From Apodospora peruviana (Eukaryota > Ascomycota > Sordariomycetes > Sordariales > Lasiosphaeriaceae), in assembly GCA_033439685.1 (NCBI GenBank), contig JAUEDM010000002.1, positions 2,170,001-2,234,000 on the forward strand: a stretch of 64,000 bases of DNA, given 5' to 3'. Below, piece by piece: positions 12,574 through 23,399 of this stretch. The notes under the pieces are model-generated. The model did not search any database, was not told where the DNA came from, and saw only the letters and a list, made by a program, of their open reading frames with translations. The stretch's first letter is position 1, and every line of letters begins with the position of its first letter. The position numbers and the translations under genes were made by a program.

Positions 12574-14733
12574 GGGCTGAGTCGCAGCATGGCAGCCTTT
12601 GGTCCAACTACGGGAATCCGGTGCAGATGTCGGGTCGATATAACTCACAGGATTCCTCAGCGACGATGCCACCGGCAACATCGCCGCATCTTGTTCGACC
12701 GAGGAGTCGGCAACACACCATGGACTACCCCCAGTACCACCATGGCCGGCCCTCCCAGGAGGAAGGTGATGGATATGAGAGGTTTCCGCATCCATCTCTG
12801 ATGAACATCCCCAGCATAACGAGTCTGAAGCGTGGCTACTCGCAAGTTGATCAGGCTCCGTACACGGAAATGGTCCAGGACCTGCGAGACGACTACAAAC
12901 CAGCCGTCAACCATGACCAGAAGCTCCTGTCTTTCAAGAAGGTGGGGGATAAGCACACCATAGTCGATCAAAAGGGCCGGATCCACGAGATGGAGATTGA
13001 CGCCCAGCTTCACGGGATGTTTTTCCTCTCCGAGTTTCCGTCGGGTGCTGGCGACGGCAGCCCCTTGAATGCCGAGTTAACGTGTTATCGACGCAACCTC
13101 TTCCAAATCAGCGGCAGTCTCTGCTTCCCGCAGATTCCGCTCTCGGTGATGCTTGAGACAGGAGAGACGAGTCAGATCAAGAACATGGAGGTCAGCATAT
13201 CGGCGATCGAGTCCGTCGACGGCCACCCGGTGCGTCTGATTGTCATACCTTGGAAGACACCGCCACCGAACTCGCCCGAGATTAGCCAGGGACCCGACCA
13301 AGAGCCTCCGCCGCTCCCATTGATTCCATGGTCCGAGGAGGAGGAGGAAAATGCGGGAGATCATTATGCAATTTACCCTATAGGGTGGAGGCGTCTGCAG
13401 TTTCGCATGTAAGTCTCTCTCTGGGATGAGATACCGGAGTGGGTCTTGTCCCTCGGGGTTTTCACTGCCTTGGGTTCTAATCAGATGAGGGTTTTAGTGC
13501 AACGGCAAACAATGGCAGACGAAAGGAACTACAACAACACTTTGTTTTGCATCTCAAGCTTCACGGAACTTTAGCCAACGGAACGAAACTGGTGCTATCA
13601 GAGCTGACAACGGCCCCTATTGTTGTCCGTGGGAGGAGTCCCCGGAATTTCCAGGCAAGGAAAGAGATCCCGTTGTTGGGCTCGAGCGCGGGCTCGCGGG
13701 GCCAGACTTTGGTCGAGACGGGCCACGGGATCGTTGCGCAGGCTGTCATCCTAAACAAACCTCCTTACGACTCTCGGCCGCGGGTCTCGAGCATGGAAAT
13801 GCCCAGATCGGCATTTACGTTCAGCGCTCCGAAGCAGATGCCCCATAGTCCGATGCAGATGCGATCCAAGTAAGGATACTGATTTGTGACTACAAGACAT
13901 TCATGCTGACATTATTCCGCAGCTCGTATCCCACGGCCTGGAACCCATCGAGCCAGGTATCGATGCCGCATAACCCAGGATCAGCTTCATACCCGGCAGC
14001 GTCGATGGCACCAGCTGAACCCTACCCGAAAATGCCACTTTCTGGGGCGCCAAATTACACGGCCGAACCTCAAGAGATGCCGACTTCGATGCCGTCTGTC
14101 CAGCTGTCGCTAGCTGCGCAAGATCAACAGCAACAACAACCGCCCCCAATCCGGACGCAATACGCAACCTACGTCCAAGGGACCTCGGCGCCGCCGCACC
14201 TATCTCTCTCGACAACAGCGGACAACTCGCTTAACGTGCCACGTTACGTCGATAACAACCCACGGCCATCAAAGAGCCCCCGTCACGCCAACCACCAGTC
14301 TGTTCACAGCGCAGGCTCGCTTTCTAACGACGCGTCCTCCAGTGAGTACCGATACGGTCCGCCACCGCCACCAACATACAGCAACTCCAGCGAGATTAGT
14401 CCGCAGTCACAACACCCGCCCCCCGGAGCTGGAGGGTACGGCACACCATCGCAGGAAGCTTCATCGGCCCCATCTTCGGCACCAGCGAACGCACCACCTC
14501 CGAGAGATTACTTCCCGTCATCTCAGTCGTGGACGACCACAGCGGGCGAACAGCCGTCCTCCGCTAGCGTATCTTACAACTCAGCCGGCAGCGACAGGCC
14601 GTACGCGTACCCAAGCTCATCCAAAGGAGGAGAATCGAATCAACAGCAGCAGCAGCAGCAGCCGCCACCTCCTCCCCCGCCACATTCGGCGGCATATGGG
14701 GGGGTGAGTCACTACGCTTGGAATGCGACGTGA
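12531..14733 (+). CDS. vib-1: Ndt80/PhoG-family transcription factor, VIB-1/XprG-like
   Basis: Three exons, 12531-13408, 13498-13869 and 13923-14733, join in frame to 686 residues. The Ndt80-type DNA-binding region spans about residues 120-390. It includes the stretch around QLHGMFFLSEFP, an LTCYRRNLFQ segment and, across the first exon junction, RRLQFRIATANNGRRKELQQ followed by VVRGRSPRNFQ, which are hallmarks of this family. The C-terminal half is low in complexity and rich in Pro, Ser and Gln, ending in Gln then Pro runs, as expected of an activation domain. ATG 12531 was chosen because the frame continues upstream only with non-ATG codons. In Neurospora, VIB-1 controls heterokaryon incompatibility, secreted proteases and responses to carbon or nitrogen limitation. 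The Aspergillus relative is XprG. Assignment to VIB-1 rather than another Ndt80 paralogue rests on similarity and on ham-2 lying nearby. Confidence 0.88.
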
Positions 14734-16999
14734 TAAAGGGATGAGAAATACGAGAAGATGGAGCACAGGAAGTGTCGAAGCTGCATCATCATACTTCTGG
14801 CGTGCGGGTGGGCATTTCCCTTTTTTTCATCTTTGAGAAAGAAAGCATGCGTACATTATATCCCATCTGGTGTGCGGCAATTTGACGTTCAAGTTATATA
14901 CCCCTATGCGGATCAGCAACCACACAGCAACAAGGAAGAAGAGAAAGAAAGAAGCAGAAAATCGGTCAAAGGATCATGCCTCGAGACGAAGAACCTCTTG
15001 TTTTCCTAATATCTTCAGTGTATCATTAGACAAGAAAACAGCAACAGGAGCACAGCATCGTTTATACTGGTGGTGCTTTTATGGGTTTGGGAGGGTTATC
15101 TATCTCTTTTTCATCGCCAGATATAGTTTCTCTTCATTTCGGTTCGGCGCGTGGGGCGAAGCCAAAAAAATCTTGTCAAGTTTTATATATGGAAGCGACT
15201 TACTTGGGCGGCAAAGATTTAAGTGTTTATTTCATTTTACAGATATATCTTAGTTGCCTCGATCCTCACCTGTTACATAGTGTTTTCTTCTCTTGCTTCA
15301 GACCTACTTCGTGGATGAGTATGCGTGGCTGGTTGGTTGGCTGGCGGGACGACCAAGAGGAGTATGAAGATAAATGCATGAATATTTAAACCGCATGATT
15401 GCCTACCTACCTACCTTTGATTACCTTAGACATGAATTTACGTATTATCTGTAATTAGGTACTTATTTTACCTTGGATGCAATCTGCAAGTCTTGGGTTA
15501 CATGGATACTGTACTTAAGTGATCCGGACGGAAGTAGTGTCACCATTTAGGCTTTTTTTCTCTTTGTGCTATGTTCTGCAAGGTGATGGAACCGCAAGTA
15601 GGTGTTGTACAACTTGTCTTCTGTCCGCTTAAACTTGCTACGGTTACAATGCATGATAGGGGACCTATCTATCTACCAGGGAAGGTCGTTATCTAGCAAC
15701 ATCCCTCCCGAGTACGCAGCCAGACCGGGGCTCTTTCTAGGAATACCCTCCGAGACATCAGGACATCTCCTCGCTGTTTAACATCCGCGTATTCTAAATA
15801 ACAAGAGGACGTAAACGATGCCGGGGTTTCACGATGAGGCACCGGACCGATTACCCATCCCCCAATGCTAGTAATTATTAGGAGGTATCTCCTCTCGGTA
15901 GTTAACGCTCGGATCTCGCGCACGAAAGAGGGGCCCTTCAAGACATATGTTTGGTAGGACGAGTCGGGGTATTCTGCGGACGGACAGGGATGGGGGTTGG
16001 TTTGATAGAAGATATAATTGACTAGGTACGGAGTACAGACCAAGCATTATTTTCATATCTCCCATGTCTATGTACCTAAGGTTTGGCAAGGTAACCTAGG
16101 TAAGGTCAGGTAGGCAATGCATGTATAACAAACATAATTGCTTGCCGGTTGCAGTACCTAGTAGTGTTACGCGCACACACCTCTTTTGTCAGACGTATAT
16201 TAGCTGCTTGCTGCTTTCGCAGCTGCATACGCTCTGGTAAGGGGATCGGGTCGAACACGCAAGATCAAGCAGGCAGACGCAGGCAGGCAGTGACAAGTGA
16301 AAAGGAGACGGAGAATTCCCGAGTCCATCCACCATGTTGACCTTTGGTCCCGTCCATCCTTGGAAGTTACAGGCATACTCAACGACGAAAGTGAAAAGAG
16401 ACCAAAAGGTCCTGACTACCAGGAAACAAGGTTTCTGCAGATGCAAAGTCTAAAGAAAATAAGGGCCCCCCCCCCGCCGGGACAAGAGAAACAGACCTCG
16501 GGACCGGAGTCGCCGGACGAGTGTCTCCGCACCGAACCGTCTCTTCAGTACCTAGGCAGGTACGTTCCTTAGGTACTTACCAGGTCGGGATGCCGGGGGA
16601 TGGAACGTTGTTTGGAGGGTGGATCTGACAGAACAAAATGCAGCTGCCAAACAGCTGTCTAACAGCTGGTGGCTCTTGAGCTCCGGTATACGGAACACAG
16701 TCGGTGTCGGCTCCGATATCCGTGTCTCCACTTTAATTAAGGTAAGCACGGTGCTCTCACTCACTGTCGTGACTGTCTCTGTAACTGAATTTCAACCTCA
16801 CTCGAGTTCGCACTAATGAAGCCGGCGAGACTCGGGTCAGTGCATACCGCAGGACGCACACGAGCTTCGTGACAGCCACACTTACTACCAACCCTTTGAT
16901 GATCTGGGGAATGAATTGATCGACATTGAGGCTCACGGCGAAAAAAGGAATTTTACTCTTTGCGATACCTCCCCCACATGCTTACTGCCCGAACCGAAA
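14734..16999. other. Intergenic region between vib-1-like and DUF2011-like genes
   Basis: The left part is presumably the 3' UTR of the vib-1-like gene. No further gene is recognisable. The region contains CCTACCTACCTACC near 15405 and two clusters of GGTACC/CCTAGG-like palindromes, around 16070-16110 and 16547-16580. Confidence 0.6.
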
Positions 17000-17944
17000 A
17001 TGTTCGAATTGCCCGATGCAAAGCGGTGTGTACCACCCAACCGTGACTATGTGGATGCAAGAAAAGTGAAAATGACAATCATGTGCTAATTATGGAATGA
17101 CTTGACCCCAAAAAGGGTGAGGAGGGAAGATCTGTTCGACACGGATTCTAGACACTCCAGTCCCGAGGAAGAGGAGCAAGCCGAGATTCAGGCCCGGCTG
17201 AAAGCACGTCTATCACAAATGATCTTGCTAGACCTTGACGACGTGGTGTCTCAAAAAGAAGATGGCGACGACTCTCACCGACCAGACAAGATGGATGTGG
17301 ACCACCAACCGGATGAGCAACCAGAATTCGAGTTCCGTCTCTTTTCTGCGGCGCCGCCCCAAAAAGTCGTCCTCGAGCCCCAGGAGGATGCAGCAGTAGA
17401 CGAGCTGCAACAACGCGTCCACGATGCGCACGCCGGGTCCATGGTCGCGCCGCGGGCTGTTTCGCACTACATTCGCGGCGAGCTGAGTGCGGAGGAGAGG
17501 ACGCGGTTCCAGCTGGCCGCCGTAGCCGGGAGCGAAGTCGTACGGAGGGCCAAGCAGGAGCGGGCCTGGGGCTTGGAAGTGCCGTGGAGAGTTACCAAAA
17601 TTACGGTTTCTTCTTCGTCTTCATCGTCATCACGAACCCGGAAGGGAGGAGGCGACGACGAAGAAGTGGAGGGGAAAGAGCGGTCGGCGACGGAAAATAA
17701 AAAGAAGAAATTAGGTAAGAAGGGGAGGATAGCAGCCAGGACCAAGGAGAAAGCGGCCGCGGCTCTGCAGAAGGATCTGATGACCAAGGAGGAACATCTC
17801 AAGGAGAAGAAGAAGCGACTGAACAGGGAAAAGAAACTGAAGCGGAGGAAGAAGGAGAAGGAGAAGAAATTGGCGACCGCAGGAGCCGGAGGGCAGTTAC
17901 CCAAAGGGTCCGGGGCTGAATTTGAGTCTGAAGCGGATGAATGA
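17000..17944 (+). CDS. DUF2011-like conserved fungal protein
   Basis: Two exons, 17000-17025 and 17116-17944, encode 284 residues. The first exon is only 26 nt: it supplies MFELPDAK and two bases of Arg, and splicing (GTGTGT donor, AAAAG acceptor) gives MFELPDAKRVRREDLFD. Without this exon the frame lacks any ATG. An acidic N-terminal part is followed by FEFRLFSA near residue 80, which is typical of the fungal DUF2011 family. A conserved middle region contains SHYIRGELSAEERTRFQ and ends in LEVPWRVT. The C-terminal third is highly basic and probably coiled or nuclear-targeting (runs of KKKKLGKKGR and KKRLNREKKLKRRKKEKEKK). The molecular role is not established; the basic tail suggests a nuclear or nucleolar location, which is inference. 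Confidence 0.82.
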
Positions 17945-18564
17945 ATCGTCACCACCTTGGTTGAATGCAAGAAGTAATGGAGGTCAGAATCGACACCAGA
18001 TAAGAATAGCCTGCACCTAGTAGGTAAGGTAGTTACGAGCTCTAGGTTAGGGCTGAATTAAGTACACAGGTTATCACCTGTAGCATTTGATTCAGGTTGT
18101 TTATTGTACAAAGTACGGGTTTATGAGTACGGAATACGGGTTACCGGTATCAGTATTCCGTACGGCCTGTGTAGCGATAGCCACCACAGTGCAGGAACGA
18201 ACTTGACTGTGTTTGGCACACTTTGTTTGTACGTGTAGAAAGGCGCCACCGACAGGGGTGCCGGTTCCTCGCGGGACTGGCAGCCACTTCAGCCCTCTGA
18301 CTCCAGGCACTACCAGCCAATCGCAGCCTTGAATCCCTACGTCGTTGCCGCCCGAGGCTGATGGAAGCTCCCTCTGTCTCACCTCTCCCAACAAGGCGCG
18401 TTTGAGAAGTTGAGCTGCCTTGTCGATATCATTCATTCGACAGCATATTTTGACGACACGACGAACTCTCACTGACCGGTCCACGGCACAAACACAACAC
18501 AACTACGATACAAGCACAAATTCGTTTCGATCAATCCTGAAGCTCAAACGACGGCCAAGAAACA

Positions 18565-18615
18565 ATGAGCTTGTCTGGCGGCAGCAAGCCCCCGACTCCG
18601 TCTCCGATCTGCTGA
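18565..18615 (+). other. Upstream ORF in the ham-2 leader
   Basis: The ATG at 18565 sits in a favourable context (AACAATGAG). It opens 16 codons ending in TGA at 18613-18615, 51 nt before the ham-2 ATG and in the same frame. If transcribed, it would be the first good start the scanning ribosome meets and could lower ham-2 translation. There is no transcript evidence. Confidence 0.4.
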
Positions 18616-18666
18616 TCGATCGCCCTCTCCACCCGAGAAATACCCCCGTCCCGAGATCCCGACAAT

Positions 18667-21600
18667 ATGAATTCCCTGTGGCCAACACGATCTTCTGGCG
18701 GCGGAAACAGCAGCGGCAGTGGTGATGGTGCAGCCACCGCCAAAGCGGCATCCGAAGCAGTCGAAACTGGCGCCGCCGCTGCAGATGCTTCGGTCGGTGA
18801 CAACCCGAGCGACACGGCCGTCACCGACAAGCCCATGGTCCCGGATGCACCGCCGCCCGCCATCCGGCCTCTGCTCCAGCGCAACCAAACACCCCAACCA
18901 CCACTCCCGCACGCACCCGCACCACCGCTTCCCGTCGCAGCCGCAGCCGGCACCGGGAATCCCATTTCGGTCCCCACCAGTAGCAACAATGGCAGCGGCG
19001 GCGTGTCCGACCAGCAACAGCAGCAGCAGCCTCAAGACTCGCTCTCGCTCGCCCAGCTGCGACGCATCGTGGCCGAGTTCCCGCGCACCGAACCTATCGC
19101 CTACGACTATGTTTATACTGAAATGGGCCCGATCGAGGAGGAGATCGACGAGTGGTTCATGTACAATTTCTGGCAGTGGGTGCGCCTGAATGCCGCCAAC
19201 CGCTCCTTCCACAGCGCCTGGGGCCGTCTCTTTGAACAGAACCAGCGCTGGGAGGACGTCGACGAGGAATCGAGGAAAAAGTTTGTCAGAGTCGCGCTGG
19301 ACGCGATGCGGTCGGCCGACTGCGACAGAACCGCACGCAGCGAGGGCATCGGCACGCTAGTCTACATAGTCCTGGGCCGGTGGACTGAAACGGTCAAGAA
19401 AGCCGGCGCGTCTCTGCCCCGGGTGGACGACGGCAAGGTCAAATCGGCTGCCACCAAGGCACAGCTGGATGCCATGAAGGCAGGGGTGCAGCTGCTCGCC
19501 GACTGTGACGGCATCCCGATGGTCTGGGACGCCCTGAGGAGTGCGTTTGAGCCGTTTTGGGCGGACGAGGTCCAGCAGAACCTCCAAGTGCTTGGGGAAG
19601 AGCTGATCCACCTGATGACCATCATGTTTGTGACCGTGCAGGAAACGCTGGATGATTCGGACGGGATGGAATCGGTCCGGTCAGAACTGCTTGCACTCAA
19701 TCCGAGCCTAGTCCACTTTATGCTTCACGCGACGGCGAGGCTGAGATGGGACGAGGCTTCCATGCTCCCACAGACACAGGTTTTTCTGCTCTTTTGGAAA
19801 TCTATCCTCCTTGTATTCGGGGGCACAAAGGAGATCGCCGAGACCAAGAAGGCCACGAGCGAGATGCAAACCGATGACAACAAAGAAAAGGAGGTCATCA
19901 CTGCGTCGCCTCTCGACTACCACGTATTCCGGCAGGAGATCACTTCCAAGTATCCTGCGTACATCCCACCCCGGAACCCGATCCCCTTGGAGGCCGAGCA
20001 GACGTCGATCCTCCCGCAGTTGGCCAACCACCCGACCCGCCACAGCTCGGCCGGCATTCTCCCACCTCCGCCCGGCCAAAGCGGAGGTGCCTCTATTCTG
20101 CATCAACCGGTTCATATCGCGACTCCGGCACCATCCCCCCCACCGAGCCCGGGAGTCGGCGGCAAGGGCGGGAAGAAGCAGAACTACCAGACGAACCAGA
20201 ACTTCCCCTTTATGTACCCGCCTCTCGATGGCACGAGTAACAGTGCCGGTGGAAAAGGCGGCGCCGGGCTGCAGGATCTTCTGGTCGGCAGAAAATGGGA
20301 GGGGAGCGATGTTCCGGCGTCGATCCTCGAAGCCGGCAAGCTGTTTTCCGAGCGGGTCCGGATGACGCGCGCCACGCGGCAGCTCTGGGACGAGCGGGAG
20401 AGATTTCTAAAGTTTGAGCGGGGCTGGGACGGCGCCGACGACGATATCCTTGACGAGCTTGATCTCTCGTCGCTCACGCTCGAGGAGAAAGAGGAGCTGG
20501 GGCTGAACAAATCAGTACCTGGTAAACAGCCGGACTATGGTTCGCCCGACCTAGCGGTTGACTACGGTCCAAAGGAAATCGACCAGCGAACGAGGGAGCG
20601 CCTTGAGGCTATTGAAAGCTTCTATGTAAGTCTTCTTTTTTTCTCCGAGGTTGATTTAAATGCAAGGTGGTATTCCACTTTTTGGTGTGAGCACTTGCTA
20701 ACACCTCTCCTGATACAGAGAGAAGCCCTACCACACCTTCAGTCCCTCGTTATTGTGCTCTTGAAGGCAATTGTGGCTATTGCCAGTAACTTGGTCGCGC
20801 CGCCGCCTCCGAACGGACAACAACAGCAACAAGCTGGTGGAGCAGCTAATGGCCTTAACAACGGTCGTTTGAATGGCGGAGGACCTCAAGCGGCGGGTAG
20901 GGGGGCGCAAGATGGACCGAATGGCAATAATGGTGCTACTAGGGGAGATCTCACTTCTCCCTCGGGGGATGACGTTGATGAGGCGAGGAGTAGAGAAATT
21001 GCGGCCAAGGCCGTGACGGGGATTCTAATCATGTTGTTGAAATGGCTCAAGATATCTCGTAAGAGGATTCCCATCCCCGTTTTCTCTCGTCTTTTTTACA
21101 TGAGTGGAGCACTGACATTATTCTACGGTTGGTGCTTAGATGTGCTCAAATTCGAATATCTAACGCAGCTGCTGCTAGACTCAAACTACCTGCCTCTGGT
21201 GTTGAAGCTCTTTGCTCTGCATGATGTCCAGCAGGTGGTGGAGAGCAAGACCGATCGAATCGAGCATAGGTCAGTTGAGCACTTTCCCCGTCATAGATTA
21301 CTCATGTTAACGACACCTTTCTGTTTTGGCAGCTTCTTCTACTTCTGTGGTTCCCGAGCAGGCGCCATCCCGAACGCAGGGTTCCTTAACCCGACAGGCA
21401 CAGAATTTTCAGACATGAGCGAGGACGACTCTATTCCGCCGCCGATTAAGAGACGCCGCTCGCCCCCTCCCTCAGGAACAGCGGCTGCAGGAACAGAAGC
21501 TGCTTCTGTCGCCGCCGGTCCGAGTAGTACTTCGGCGCCGGTGCCGCCAACGTCCAACCCTACTAATACCCGCCCTGAAGTCGACGAGCTCGGGTACCCG

Positions 21601-22218
21601 GTCAACCCGCTGCCGAACGAGCCCATCACCGACTTCTCGCGGCGCAACTTTTTTTCGCTGATCAACTACCTACGCGTGATGCAGAAAATCTGCAAGCACA
21701 AGGCCCACCGCAACTTGCTGATGGTGCAGTATAAGTCGTCTAACATTCTGCGCAAGTCGCTCAAGGTCCCGCAGCAGGAGTTGAGGCTGTACACGCTCAA
21801 GATCTTCAAAAATCAGGTCCCATATTGCGGCCGCAAGTGGCGCCAGAGCAACATGCGCGTGATCACGGCCGTGTACCTGCATTGCCGGCCCGAGCTGAGG
21901 GACGAGTGGCTCGCCGGCTCGGATGTGGACGCCGAGGTCGAGGAGGCGCTGCCGCTGGAACAGGCGCTCAGGAGCCTGACGCACTGGTTTAATGTGAGAC
22001 GGTACCCCGAGAAGATGGGGGCCGATGTCAGGGCGGCCATGAGGGAGGAACAGGATTTCTTTGTGAGGGAGCTGGATAAAGTTGATTGGAACTGGGCTGA
22101 GGTGGTCAATGGTGGACTTGGTGGCGGGATGGGTATGGAGGGTGATGATGGCGGTATGAATGGGATGATGATGGGTGGTGGTGGGCAGGGGAGAGAGTGG
22201 GAGGAGAGTGGATGGTGA
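18667..22218 (+). CDS. ham-2: STRIPAK complex scaffold protein HAM-2/PRO22 (Far11/STRIP family)
   Basis: Four exons, 18667-20625, 20719-21058, 21140-21269 and 21333-22218, encode 1104 residues. All three introns (93, 81 and 63 nt) are multiples of three without in-frame stops, so an unspliced reading stays open and looks like a longer protein. The second intron is recognised because removing it joins KWLKIS to HVLKFEYLTQLL as in the family. A low-complexity Pro/Ser N-terminus (about 1-125) is followed by the N1221-like domain from about residue 128 (RRIVAEFPRTEP, EEIDEWFMYNFWQWVRLN). A DUF3402-type C-terminal domain follows, including REALPHLQSLVIVLLKAIV and NFFSLINYLRVMQKICKHK. This family is a core STRIPAK component required for hyphal fusion, septation and fruiting-body development in Neurospora and Sordaria, and localises to the endomembrane or nuclear envelope. 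Confidence 0.93.
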   Translation: MNSLWPTRSSGGGNSSGSGDGAATAKAASEAVETGAAAADASVGDNPSDTAVTDKPMVPDAPPPAIRPLLQRNQTPQPPLPHAPAPPLPVAAAAGTGNPISVPTSSNNGSGGVSDQQQQQQPQDSLSLAQLRRIVAEFPRTEPIAYDYVYTEMGPIEEEIDEWFMYNFWQWVRLNAANRSFHSAWGRLFEQNQRWEDVDEESRKKFVRVALDAMRSADCDRTARSEGIGTLVYIVLGRWTETVKKAGASLPRVDDGKVKSAATKAQLDAMKAGVQLLADCDGIPMVWDALRSAFEPFWADEVQQNLQVLGEELIHLMTIMFVTVQETLDDSDGMESVRSELLALNPSLVHFMLHATARLRWDEASMLPQTQVFLLFWKSILLVFGGTKEIAETKKATSEMQTDDNKEKEVITASPLDYHVFRQEITSKYPAYIPPRNPIPLEAEQTSILPQLANHPTRHSSAGILPPPPGQSGGASILHQPVHIATPAPSPPPSPGVGGKGGKKQNYQTNQNFPFMYPPLDGTSNSAGGKGGAGLQDLLVGRKWEGSDVPASILEAGKLFSERVRMTRATRQLWDERERFLKFERGWDGADDDILDELDLSSLTLEEKEELGLNKSVPGKQPDYGSPDLAVDYGPKEIDQRTRERLEAIESFYVSLLFFSEVDLNARWYSTFWCEHLLTPLLIQREALPHLQSLVIVLLKAIVAIASNLVAPPPPNGQQQQQAGGAANGLNNGRLNGGGPQAAGRGAQDGPNGNNGATRGDLTSPSGDDVDEARSREIAAKAVTGILIMLLKWLKISRKRIPIPVFSRLFYMSGALTLFYGWCLDVLKFEYLTQLLLDSNYLPLVLKLFALHDVQQVVESKTDRIEHRSVEHFPRHRLLMLTTPFCFGSFFYFCGSRAGAIPNAGFLNPTGTEFSDMSEDDSIPPPIKRRRSPPPSGTAAAGTEAASVAAGPSSTSAPVPPTSNPTNTRPEVDELGYPVNPLPNEPITDFSRRNFFSLINYLRVMQKICKHKAHRNLLMVQYKSSNILRKSLKVPQQELRLYTLKIFKNQVPYCGRKWRQSNMRVITAVYLHCRPELRDEWLAGSDVDAEVEEALPLEQALRSLTHWFNVRRYPEKMGADVRAAMREEQDFFVRELDKVDWNWAEVVNGGLGGGMGMEGDDGGMNGMMMGGGGQGREWEESGW

Positions 22219-23399
22219 TGATTGGAATCGTCGTTGTTTGTGTGTGTTTGTGTTTGGGATTATGTGTTTATTTTAACGTGGTGTCTCACAACTGGGTTGG
22301 TTTGTTTGTTCTCGGAGCGGGTATTGGTCGCTGCCTTACCGATGTTGTGGGTATAGTGCCTGGTATGTACACGCATCATGGCTATATTACCTTTAGAAGC
22401 CAAGGTAGTATTGTAAGCGTTGATTTGGGCGGGCAAGCTGGTGTGTAGGTCGTTGGGTGGGTGGTACGGAAGCGAGCCACGAGAGTCACCATGGTTGTCT
22501 CTTGTGAAGAAGAATCGAGTACCTAGCCTTGATATTCGTCTTTCTTTCCAGCAATATACACTATTCCACAGTAAATACTAGCCACCGAGTACTTTACAAG
22601 GGTCCAGCTCATGACTTTTCAGGGCACCTGGTAGCCATCCTGGAAATACTCATTTACGCAGCAAAAAATCCCTTGTGAATACCGTCTCAAGCCCTTGCAG
22701 CCGATCGCAAAATATGTCACAGACAAGGAATCTTACAGGGGGTTGTAAGGTACCCGATGGCTCCTTTACCGTGGAATGGTGTAGGAAAAAAGCGGTAAAC
22801 TAGGCACAATCCATACAAAGCAAAACAGGCTGACAAGTTGTTGTTCAGTATATGGTGTACTGTCGAAGAAGTGATAAAATTTCCCTTATTTATTCTTATC
22901 CACAGTTCCCAAATTACAGGGCGGTGATATCGCCTTGCTATATAACAACACCAGTCCACCCATGCAAGAGTAAGATGATAACAAAACTAATAAAGAATGG
23001 TTGGTAGTCGACGAGACTGAGACAAAAAGGTATCCGTATATCCATACACGCATCATATCTGAGTGATATATAATCGTCTTCACATACACACAACAGAAAC
23101 AGAATAGATGGGTAGCCACCCACCACCGAAACCCAAACGCCTCGCCATCTGATAAAGAATTTGGCAGAATGATGGAAAAATGAAAAACTCCCACAACCAG
23201 GAAACGCTTGCTTTCGATATGAATCCTCTTTCCTTTTCTATGAAAAACATTTCGGAGCGCCAACACGCCAGGCCACCAGCCGAGCCATGCTAAAAGCCAA
23301 CACCAGTGAAAATGCATATTTCTTCAGTCAAGAAGGCGCACTGTCAAGAGAACTTCCTGAACGAAGATCGTCTCTTGTTGGTAGATAGGATGGCTTGGG
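22219..23399. other. Convergent intergenic region
   Basis: This stretch lies between the ends of ham-2 (+) and the seven-transmembrane gene (-) and should contain both 3' UTRs. I see no gene, tRNA or notable repeat in it. Confidence 0.6.

Noticed and set aside
17102..17116. Apparent start of the DUF2011-like gene at 17102
   Set aside because: The codon is TTG and lies in an intron; the ATG in the 26-nt upstream exon gives the family-like N-terminus.
17467..17970. 167-codon frame on the minus strand
   Set aside because: It is the mirror of the basic, repetitive C-terminal part of the DUF2011-like gene.
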